Below are positions 43,897 through 50,996 of a DNA stretch of 64,000 nt, in pieces. The position numbers and the translations under genes were made by a program. Numbering within the stretch: the first letter of the stretch is position 1; every line of letters begins with the position of its first letter. Under the pieces are notes generated by a model. The model was not told where the DNA came from, did no database searches, and worked only from the letters and a program-made list of their open reading frames with translations. Source of the stretch: Shewanella salipaludis (GTDB lineage Bacteria; Pseudomonadota; Gammaproteobacteria; Enterobacterales; Shewanellaceae); contig NZ_JAAXYH010000011.1 in assembly GCF_012911865.1 (NCBI RefSeq), positions 1 to 64,000 on the forward strand, given 5' to 3'.

Positions 43897-44997
43897 TTGA
43901 GTACAACAAAAATTGATGGAGTTACTGGCTTGATAACATTGGTCCGGCAGTCCGTGCTGCCTCATTTCGGCATAGTGGCGGCAGATGCCAGAGTCGCACC
44001 GCTGGGCAATGGCCATATCAACGATACCCTGTTGGTGCGCTGGCCAGGTGGCGAGTTAGTGCTGCAACGCATCAATACCCAGGTCTTCAAGCAGCCTATG
44101 GCGCTGGTGGGCAATGCCGGCATGATAAGCCGGCATCTGGCCGTTAAGGCCGCGGCGGGGCAGTATGATCTCAAGATCGTCAGTCCGCACCCGACCCTCG
44201 AGGGGCAGTTGGCCATAGATCTCGGCGAAGACGGTTTCTGGCGGGCGATAGCCTATCTGCCCCACAGCCACAGCATAGAAGTAGTGCAATCGGCGCAAGA
44301 GGCCGAGCTGGCCGCCAAGGCCTTCGGCCATTTCGCCAGGGCACTGAGCGATTTCGATGCCACTCGGCTCGAGGATGTGATCCCCCAATTTCATCATTTG
44401 CCCGGGCGCATCGCCGCGCTCAAACAGGCGGTCGCCGCCGACAGCCGGCACAGGCTGGCTCAATGTCGCACTTGGGTGGATTTTGTCCGTGCGCAGCAGG
44501 GGCTCTTGAGCGAGCTGGCCCAAGTCTCGCCGCAGCTGCCACTGCGAATTTGTCATAACGACACCAAGATCAATAACATGCTCTTCGATAAACGCGACAT
44601 GTCCGGCATGGCCGTCATAGATCTCGACACCTGCATGAAGGGTCACCTCATGTATGATTTCGGCGACATGGTGCGGACCTTCTGCTCGCCGGAGGCGGAA
44701 GACTCGACGGCCCTGACGCGGGTGCGGGTGCGGCCGGAGATCTTCGCCGCCATCTGTCGTGGTTATTTGGCCGAACTCGGCGAAGTGCTGACGCCCCTGG
44801 AGAAACAGAGCCTGTGGCTGGGCGCCAGGGTGATATGTCTCATGATAGGGGTGCGTTTCCTGACCGACCATCTCAACGGCGATGTCTATTTCCATATCCA
44901 GCGCGAGGGCCATAATCTGGACCGCGCCGCCAACCAATTCACCCTGTATCAGAGCCTTCTGGAACAAGAAGCGCCGCTCAAGGCCTGCCTGGCCTGA
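43897..44997 (+). CDS. NahK-like sugar/aminoglycoside phosphotransferase
   Basis: The 366-residue kinase has LGNGHINDTLLV near the N-terminus, VLQRINTQVFKQP, the catalytic loop CHNDTKINNML near residue 218 and the metal-binding IDLDT. This combination is close to N-acetylhexosamine 1-kinase (NahK) rather than to antibiotic kinases. The TTG start at 43897 is chosen because GGAGGAAG lies 5 bases before it; the frame extends to 43852 without such a site. An MFS transporter gene follows, which fits sugar salvage. Confidence 0.78.
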   Translation: MSTTKIDGVTGLITLVRQSVLPHFGIVAADARVAPLGNGHINDTLLVRWPGGELVLQRINTQVFKQPMALVGNAGMISRHLAVKAAAGQYDLKIVSPHPTLEGQLAIDLGEDGFWRAIAYLPHSHSIEVVQSAQEAELAAKAFGHFARALSDFDATRLEDVIPQFHHLPGRIAALKQAVAADSRHRLAQCRTWVDFVRAQQGLLSELAQVSPQLPLRICHNDTKINNMLFDKRDMSGMAVIDLDTCMKGHLMYDFGDMVRTFCSPEAEDSTALTRVRVRPEIFAAICRGYLAELGEVLTPLEKQSLWLGARVICLMIGVRFLTDHLNGDVYFHIQREGHNLDRAANQFTLYQSLLEQEAPLKACLA

Positions 44998-45116
44998 GAT
45001 TTTTCCGGGCCGTCCGGCCCGGCGATTTCCCCTCTGCACTCTGGCTTTGGCGGCCGGGATCATCCATAATCGCGCAATTAACAACCTCTTGATTTCACGC
45101 GGACTCATCCCCGATT

Positions 45117-46535
45117 ATGGCAATTCCAGCGCCATCTGGCCCAGGCTATGTTAACTGCCGCAGCGACCGCACCGCCTGGCTGCGGGGCACCCTGAAGCGC
45201 TCGCAGCAGGAGGCGCTGGCTTCCTCCACCATGACGGCCGCCAGCGACAACTTCTTCAACGCCTATGCCATCTTTCTCGGCGCCTCGCTGTCGCAGATGG
45301 GCTGGGTCACAGGCCTGCCGCAGCTGTTCGGCGCCCTTGCTCAGCTGCTGTCGGTCTGGCTCGCCAGCCACTTCTCCCGCCGCCAGTTCATCGTCTGCTG
45401 CGCCGTGCTGCAGGCGCTGACCGTGCTGGCGGTCGGTGCCCTGGCGGCCTGGTCGCCCGAACATCCAGTGTGGTACTTCATCGTCCTGGCCGTGCTGTAT
45501 CAGGGGTTCATCAACCTGATCCAGCCCCACTGGCGCGCCTGGATGGGCAGCATAGTGCCGGAGAAGCGCCGCGGTGCCTTCTTCGCCGCCCGCACCCGCC
45601 TCACCATGGGCGCCTCGCTGAGCGTGTTCTTCGTCGGCGGCGGCATACTCAGCCTCACAGACTCGCGCGGCATGGCCTGGCTCGGCTTCAGCCTGCTGTT
45701 TGCCATCGCCGCCATGGGGCGGCTGGTGTCGGCCTGGTTGCTGCTGCAGATGCACGATCCCGACATCAGGACGGCCCGTGAACCTGGGGTGTTTGTCCGC
45801 AGCCTGCAGAATTTTCGCGCTGCCTGGCAAGATCAGACCTTTCGTCACTACAGCCTGTTCGTCGCCGGCATGCAGGCCATGGTGGCGATCTCTGCGCCTT
45901 TCTTCGCCGTTTACATGTTGCAAGATCTCGGCTTCAGCTACCTGGAATTCGTGCTCGCCAGTGTCGCCTCCATCTCGACCCAGTTCATCAGCCTGAGTTT
46001 CTGGGGCCGTTTCAGCGACAGGTTCGGCAACCGGCTGGTGATGATCATCACCAGTTGCCTGATCCCCAGCCTGCCACTGCTGTGGCTGTTTGACGACCAT
46101 TATGGCTACATACTGCTGCTGCAGGCCTTCTCCGGCTTCGCCTGGAGCGGCTTCACCCTCAGCACTGCCAATTACCTCTATGACATCCGGCCGTTCCGCT
46201 CTGACTTTGCCAGCTACGCCGCGCTGCAGGCGGCCCTGAGTGCCGCGCTGGTGTTCCTCGGTGCCATGGCGGGCGGCGCCATCGCCTCCCACGCCGCCGA
46301 CTTCCTGGCCTGGTCCGGCTGGGGGGCTTGGCTGTCCAGCCCTATATTCCTGGTGTTCATGGTCTCCAGCCTGCTCAGGACCCTGGTCACCCTCTGGTTC
46401 ATTCCGCGCTCGGTCGAGCCCAAGGTACGGCCCAGACCCAAACTGCTCGGGTTGGTGTTTCGCATTCGCGGCTTCAACGCCATCTCAGGCGTCGGCCTGG
46501 ACTGGCTGACGGTGGTGAAGCGGCGCAAGGACTGA
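45117..46535 (+). CDS. MFS transporter
   Basis: A 472-residue inner-membrane protein with about twelve helices and MFS-like loop motifs (GRFSDRFGNRLVMI between helices, and ASHFSRRQFIV in the first half). The preceding gene is a NahK-like kinase 119 bases upstream, so a sugar or sugar derivative is a reasonable guess. Codon use in the first half is strongly GC3-biased. Confidence 0.82.
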   Translation: MAIPAPSGPGYVNCRSDRTAWLRGTLKRSQQEALASSTMTAASDNFFNAYAIFLGASLSQMGWVTGLPQLFGALAQLLSVWLASHFSRRQFIVCCAVLQALTVLAVGALAAWSPEHPVWYFIVLAVLYQGFINLIQPHWRAWMGSIVPEKRRGAFFAARTRLTMGASLSVFFVGGGILSLTDSRGMAWLGFSLLFAIAAMGRLVSAWLLLQMHDPDIRTAREPGVFVRSLQNFRAAWQDQTFRHYSLFVAGMQAMVAISAPFFAVYMLQDLGFSYLEFVLASVASISTQFISLSFWGRFSDRFGNRLVMIITSCLIPSLPLLWLFDDHYGYILLLQAFSGFAWSGFTLSTANYLYDIRPFRSDFASYAALQAALSAALVFLGAMAGGAIASHAADFLAWSGWGAWLSSPIFLVFMVSSLLRTLVTLWFIPRSVEPKVRPRPKLLGLVFRIRGFNAISGVGLDWLTVVKRRKD

Positions 46536-46770
46536 GGCAGAGGGAAGGGGGGGCTGGCAGGAGGCAGGTAACGCGGTATTAGGTTCCTCTTGCCGAACAG
46601 GGTTGTGTTTTTATCACAATGAATGGCCTTGCTGGAGCCCTTGCCTCTCTAACGCATCACAACATTGGCCATGGGAGGCGTGGCATCGAGGGACTTGCAT
46701 TCGCAGCCACATTCAGGAACAGTTATTCAGTCAATAGCTCAATTACCCAACAAGGACAGTGAGGTATCAG

Positions 46771-47481
46771 ATGGAAATCCGTCATAACAAATTCAATCCG
46801 CTCCCAAAGAGTCAACATACCCTTAGCCAGAGCGAATTATCCCAACAGCTTGGCAAGCGCCAAATATCACCCGCCACTCCCGATAGAAAGTCCGGCTCGA
46901 TAGCCGGCATCGCCGACCCCCAACTAGAAGCACAGCAGCTGGCCGCGGCCGTGGAACAGTTATCGTTCGATGCAGATAAGCGCTTTAAACAGCATATTGT
47001 CGGGATGGAGAGAACCCAGGGAGCCATGCTGACCAGCGTCAATGAATTCAACTCCTTTAAGGATGCATTGATCGCTACCGATCCCGGCCTGGACTTGAGT
47101 GATTTGGATTTGTATCAACAAGAAGACGGCACACTCAGGCTCGGCAGCGAGACCTTGTCTCGCGGGCAGTTAGCCATATTTGAAGATAAGTTGGCTGAGA
47201 ATGATGCGTTGAAACAGGCGATGAGCGATCTGCATTCGGGTGCGGCTCTGGCCGCGAACAGGCACGGGAATGGCTCAAAAGGTTTTGTTGAACTCAGCGC
47301 AGAGGATTTTTCCGGCACCTTACGTTTGAATGCATTGGCAGAAAAGTTTAGTTCACAATTTGATCCCCAAGGTTTCGGGCAAGACAGGAGCACCCTGGAA
47401 CAGCGTATTTTTATCGATCCTATATTGTTCGCTGATTATCTGGCCCAGTCTGTGACTTCCAGAGTCGATATCTTGGTATGA
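46771..47481 (+). CDS. Hypothetical protein
   Basis: The 236-residue product has no signal peptide, no membrane helix and no motif I recognise. The N-terminal 60 residues are Gln/Ser/Pro-rich and likely disordered; the rest is predicted helical. The ATG at 46771 has GAGGT 7 bases upstream; a GTG at 46759 is the alternative. Its GC content is lower than the genes around it. It converges on the sulfotransferase gene. Confidence 0.6.
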   Translation: MEIRHNKFNPLPKSQHTLSQSELSQQLGKRQISPATPDRKSGSIAGIADPQLEAQQLAAAVEQLSFDADKRFKQHIVGMERTQGAMLTSVNEFNSFKDALIATDPGLDLSDLDLYQQEDGTLRLGSETLSRGQLAIFEDKLAENDALKQAMSDLHSGAALAANRHGNGSKGFVELSAEDFSGTLRLNALAEKFSSQFDPQGFGQDRSTLEQRIFIDPILFADYLAQSVTSRVDILV

Positions 47482-47554
47482 CAGAATTGGCATGACAGAG
47501 TCGGCAGGCTGTAGTACGGAGGCGCAAGGAGTGACAGGCGCCAAGAGCTGAGCC

Positions 47555-48265
47555 CTAGGCGCTTCGCTCCTCCAGCTTATAGTCGAAAAATTTGCGGCTC
47601 TGCGGCCCGGCGCTGTTGGCGTTGATCTTATTGGGATGTTTATACTCGCCCCAGCCGGCGACATCTCTGCCGACGTTCAATTTGGGAAAGTTCAGTTCCT
47701 GCTCGTCATCCGTAGACTCATTGGCCTCGGCCGCTAGCCCTAAAAATTGCAGCAAAGTGCCGAGGCTGCCTTGCCGGCTCACATCCAGGGACAGGAAATC
47801 CTGCCGCCCATCGAAGTAAGCCAGCACCTCTTGTCTATGTCTCTGATAACAGTTGGTTAGATGCTCACTGTCTCTGGGATCTGCCACCTGGCCAACGCCG
47901 AAGGTGTGGCGAAAGCTGCGTTTCAGCACTGGGTGAAAATAGCCCGTCTTCTCATCCAGGTGGGGCAGCATCTTGCCGAGCAGCATCTGCATCGACGCCA
48001 GCCAGCCGCTTATCTCCCGCTCCAGATAGACAAACCTGGCGCCGGGAAACAGCGCGTCCAATTGGCGGTAGTCGCTGAAACAGGGGGTATCGGCCACGGC
48101 ATCGGCCAGCTCGAAGGCGCGCTTGGTGAACGCCATGTGCGCCACCTTCAATCCGGCCTCCAGCAGTGCCACGCTGATGCTGGTGGTGCCGGTACGCGGC
48201 AGGCCCAGGATGAAGATTTTGCCGCCCTGGGCTTGGGGCTCGGGTTGCGATGGGGTGTTGGACAT
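47555..48265 (-). CDS. Sulfotransferase family protein
   Basis: The 236-residue product begins with the 5'-PAPS-binding loop ILGLPRTGTTSIS (19-31) and has the FVYLEREISGWLASM element in place of the 3'-phosphate motif (usual R-D-P-x-x-x-x-S is E-R-E-I-S-G-W-L-A-S here). It would transfer sulfate from PAPS to a hydroxyl or amine. The acceptor is unknown. No PAPS-synthesis gene is adjacent. Confidence 0.8.
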   Translation of the reverse strand: MSNTPSQPEPQAQGGKIFILGLPRTGTTSISVALLEAGLKVAHMAFTKRAFELADAVADTPCFSDYRQLDALFPGARFVYLEREISGWLASMQMLLGKMLPHLDEKTGYFHPVLKRSFRHTFGVGQVADPRDSEHLTNCYQRHRQEVLAYFDGRQDFLSLDVSRQGSLGTLLQFLGLAAEANESTDDEQELNFPKLNVGRDVAGWGEYKHPNKINANSAGPQSRKFFDYKLEERSA

Positions 48266-48454
48266 AGATGGGTTACTGTCTGTATCTGCCTGACGGGACG
48301 CGGGAGTATATCCCAGCCGCCGGCGCTTGTCGGCAGAAGTTGCACCGGCCCTGGCGGCTACGCCGCCGCGCTTGAGCCGGAGCCGGGCCGTAACTTGGTT
48401 AACCCTGTGCAGGGCGGCGGTTTGCCTGAGTGTTGTTCTGACCCTGGATCAGCT

Positions 48455-48784
48455 TCATGTTTGGGTTCCCGCAGCGAGCTGTGCAAACAGGGTCTGATAA
48501 TCTTCGAGGTGCCAGTTATCCGTGATTAGGCCATCTTGCACCTGATACAGGTCGACGGCGCGAAAGTCTATCTGCTGTCCCTGGCCCAGTTGCTCGCCAA
48601 ATACCCAGCTAAAGTGGCCCTTGAAACGCAAACGGGCAATGGCGCGATCGCCAACCACAAGTAGATGTTCGACAGTTACAGATAGATCCGGAAGCGCCGC
48701 CCTGAATGCCTTGGAGGCATCGAGTGGGCCGGCAATTCCCTGCGCCCGGCCTTGGGCCAAGATGCAACAATTTTCGCAGGACAA
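48455..48784 (-). CDS. Short SnoaL-like / ester cyclase protein
   Basis: The 109-residue product matches the second two-thirds of the ester cyclase/SnoaL fold: FRAALPDLSVTVEHLLVVGD then RAIARLRFKGHF, ending DGLITDNWHLED. The first 30-40 residues of the family are missing. The only usable start is a TTG at 48784 with AAGGA upstream, so it may be a truncated remnant or a short variant. It lies downstream of the LysR gene on the same strand. Confidence 0.6.
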   Translation of the reverse strand: MSCENCCILAQGRAQGIAGPLDASKAFRAALPDLSVTVEHLLVVGDRAIARLRFKGHFSWVFGEQLGQGQQIDFRAVDLYQVQDGLITDNWHLEDYQTLFAQLAAGTQT

Positions 48785-48941
48785 CCCCTTTCCTTAGGGG
48801 TTCAGGCTCGGGGGCTTCGTCATATGCCGCCGCGTTAATGCAGCTCTTCCCGTGCGCGCTGCCTGGTCTCCCAACAGGCCCTTTTGATGCTGCGCTTCAC
48901 CATGAATGCTTGGCCTGGACCTTAGGACTCAGCACACAGGG

Positions 48942-49871
48942 TTACGCCATGCTGCCATCGCCCAGTTTTTCCGCCAGAAAGGCCACCAGGGCGCTGACCT
49001 TGGCCGGCAGGTGTTTGCGCTTGGGGTAGACGCAGTAGATGCCATGGGGCGGCAGGGCATAGTCGGGCAGCAACGGGACGAGTCGGCCGCTGCGCAGGTC
49101 GTCGCCGACGATGAATTCCGGCATGTTGGCAATGCCCAGGCCGTCCAGCAGCACGCTGTGGATGGCGTCGCTGTTGTTGACTTCGAAGTTGCCCTTGGGC
49201 TCGATACGCACTTCTCCCTCCGGGCCGAGAAAGCGCCATTCGCTGCCGCCGCGAAACAGGGAATAGAAGAGGCAGTTATGCTTGGCGAGATCGGTCGGGG
49301 TGCTTGGGGTGCCATGTGCGGCGAGGTAGCTTGGGGCGGCACAGAGTCGACTCAAGCAGGGGGCCAGGCGCTTGGCCACCAGGCTGGAGTCTTCGAGTTC
49401 GCCGATGCGGACCGCCAGATCCAGGCCCTCGGCGATGAGATCCGTCTGGCCATCGTCCATGGCCAGTTGCAGGCGAATGCCCGGGTAGCGGCGCAAGAAC
49501 TCGGGGATGACGGGTGCTATGTGGCGCCTGCCGAAGACCATGGGCACAGTGACCCTGAGCAGACCTTTGGGGGCCTGTTGCAGCTCGCTGATGGCATCTT
49601 CGCCTTCTCTGGCGAAACGCACTGCCTGACGGGCGCTGTCATAGTAACGCTCGCCGGCTTCGGTCAGGCTCAGGCTGCGGGTGGTGCGATACAGGAGCTG
49701 CGCTCCCAGGCCGATTTCCAGCTGGCTGATGCGTTTGCTCACCGCCGATTTGCTGATCCCAAGTTTTGACCCGGCCGCCGAAAAGCTGCCGCATTCCACC
49801 ACGGTGACGAACAGGGGTAATGCCGATAAATGTTCCAATTTGGGTCTTCGCTCTTGTCTGGGTCGAGTCAA
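48942..49871 (-). CDS. LysR family transcriptional regulator
   Basis: The 309-residue product has an N-terminal winged helix (FVTVVECGSFSAAGSKLGIS) and a LysR substrate domain. The start is uncertain: TTG at 49871 or a second TTG near 49838, just before EHLSALPLF; neither has a strong ribosome site. Its target is unknown; such regulators usually act on the neighbouring gene, here the SnoaL-like gene or itself. Confidence 0.85.
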   Translation of the reverse strand: MTRPRQERRPKLEHLSALPLFVTVVECGSFSAAGSKLGISKSAVSKRISQLEIGLGAQLLYRTTRSLSLTEAGERYYDSARQAVRFAREGEDAISELQQAPKGLLRVTVPMVFGRRHIAPVIPEFLRRYPGIRLQLAMDDGQTDLIAEGLDLAVRIGELEDSSLVAKRLAPCLSRLCAAPSYLAAHGTPSTPTDLAKHNCLFYSLFRGGSEWRFLGPEGEVRIEPKGNFEVNNSDAIHSVLLDGLGIANMPEFIVGDDLRSGRLVPLLPDYALPPHGIYCVYPKRKHLPAKVSALVAFLAEKLGDGSMA

Positions 49872-49887
49872 TTTTTACTCAACACTG

Positions 49888-49903
49888 CCGCTATCTTTAG
49901 CGG
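49888..49903. promoter_or_regulatory. Small inverted repeat upstream of LysR gene
   Basis: CCGCTA and TAGCGG with a 4-base loop, 17 bases before the LysR start. It could be an operator for the regulator or the base of a weak terminator for the HNH gene. There is no T run. Confidence 0.3.
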
Positions 49904-49960
49904 GATTGTAGAGTATTTGGCAGCAATATGGATCATGCGGCCTATGGGTCCAGCTTGAGC

Positions 49961-50746
49961 CTAGCGCTGCTTATGAAAGATTTCGCTCCTGTGGTGCTGA
50001 AGAAAAATGGGATTGGGTAGATGTTTACTCGGATTGGTAATAGGTTTGCCTTCATAGGGTTCGAAGCTGTTAGCAAGGTAGTCGTTGCTACTGTTTAAAA
50101 GTTTTGGCGACAGCATGAGCTCCAGATGTTCGTTTAAGCTGATGAGTCCCTTGTCAAAGGCGGCATCGTGCAGACTCGAGAGGCATAGGCCATTGCTTGG
50201 GTTTAGTCTTTGCTGTGGATCTCGGCTCCAGGGCACTATATGACTGGCGATCAGTAGCTCAGGAATGTCGATGCCCGTGATGCAACAACGAAAGTCGTAG
50301 GCGCTAAGGACGACAGCGCGAAACTGCTGCTGACCGACGCGGGTTTTGATTGTCGCTAGCTTTTCTTGGCCATGAAAGTCATCAAGCTCAAGGCTCGGGT
50401 CGGGGCAGACGGCCTCAGCCTCAGGGGACTGAAGCTTGTTGATTTTATTGAACGCCTCGCTGGCATTGAAGAAAAAGTTTTCCCAATCCCGAGTCATCTC
50501 CTGCCACATTTCCCTATCGGCTTTAGCGGCGCCGGAGAGGCCCGAGCGTCCGCTCGCCGTAATGCTGGGATCGCAACTGGCGATGTTCGCCATCTTCATG
50601 GATAAAGAGGAGGGCGTTCGGCCCATCAGTTTGGCGGTATTGATAATCTCGGGATTGCGATGGCTGATTTTACCAAAGGGAGTTTGGTTATAGAAGTGGA
50701 AAGCAACCAACAACTCGTCCCGCGTCCAGCTGCGTCTCTCTGTCAT
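49961..50746 (-). CDS. HNH endonuclease (HNH_2 type)
   Basis: The 261-residue protein has the HNH_2 core near residues 150-215: RAVVLSAYDFRCCITGIDIP, then ASHIVPWSRDPQQRLNPSNG and CLSSLHDAAFDKG, with the metal-binding His residues and a partial zinc site. The N-terminal half is helical and resembles DNA-binding regions of restriction-type nucleases. It has no methyltransferase or other defence partner next to it. Local GC content is lower than average, suggesting transfer. Confidence 0.8.
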   Translation of the reverse strand: MTERRSWTRDELLVAFHFYNQTPFGKISHRNPEIINTAKLMGRTPSSLSMKMANIASCDPSITASGRSGLSGAAKADREMWQEMTRDWENFFFNASEAFNKINKLQSPEAEAVCPDPSLELDDFHGQEKLATIKTRVGQQQFRAVVLSAYDFRCCITGIDIPELLIASHIVPWSRDPQQRLNPSNGLCLSSLHDAAFDKGLISLNEHLELMLSPKLLNSSNDYLANSFEPYEGKPITNPSKHLPNPIFLQHHRSEIFHKQR

Positions 50747-50900
50747 GTTCTTTCCTTGGATTATCCGAGTGTCATTGCTGATTATCTTGTTAACTTAAAA
50801 GGAAATTCAACTGCTAATTTGAATCGAGTGATTCGCTTTAGGTAAAAGGTGTGTTTGATTTGGCAGGCTAGTGCGTAAAATTTATCGTCAAATCCGCAAT

Positions 50901-50932
50901 TGCATTTTTCCTGCACATTAGCCCTCTAGAGT
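50901..50932 (+). promoter_or_regulatory. TGCA-N7-TGCA element with -10 (YHYH gene)
   Basis: TGCA at 50901-50904 and at 50912-50915, followed by TAGAGT at 50927-50932 as a candidate -10. The same layout, with the same spacing, occurs before the second kinase gene and before the giant secreted-protein gene. The ATG lies 65 bases after the -10. Two half-sites one helical turn apart suit an OmpR-type activator. Confidence 0.6.
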
Positions 50933-50996
50933 GTGCCTAAGGCATGAGCGCCATGCTCATTCTCTTTCCCTTGCATTCGAATCATAGAGGTGGTCA

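Noticed and set aside
45105..46292. Long open frame on the minus strand over the MFS gene
   Set aside because: The plus-strand product is a clear twelve-helix transporter; the reverse product is Gly/Gln/His-rich without any domain.
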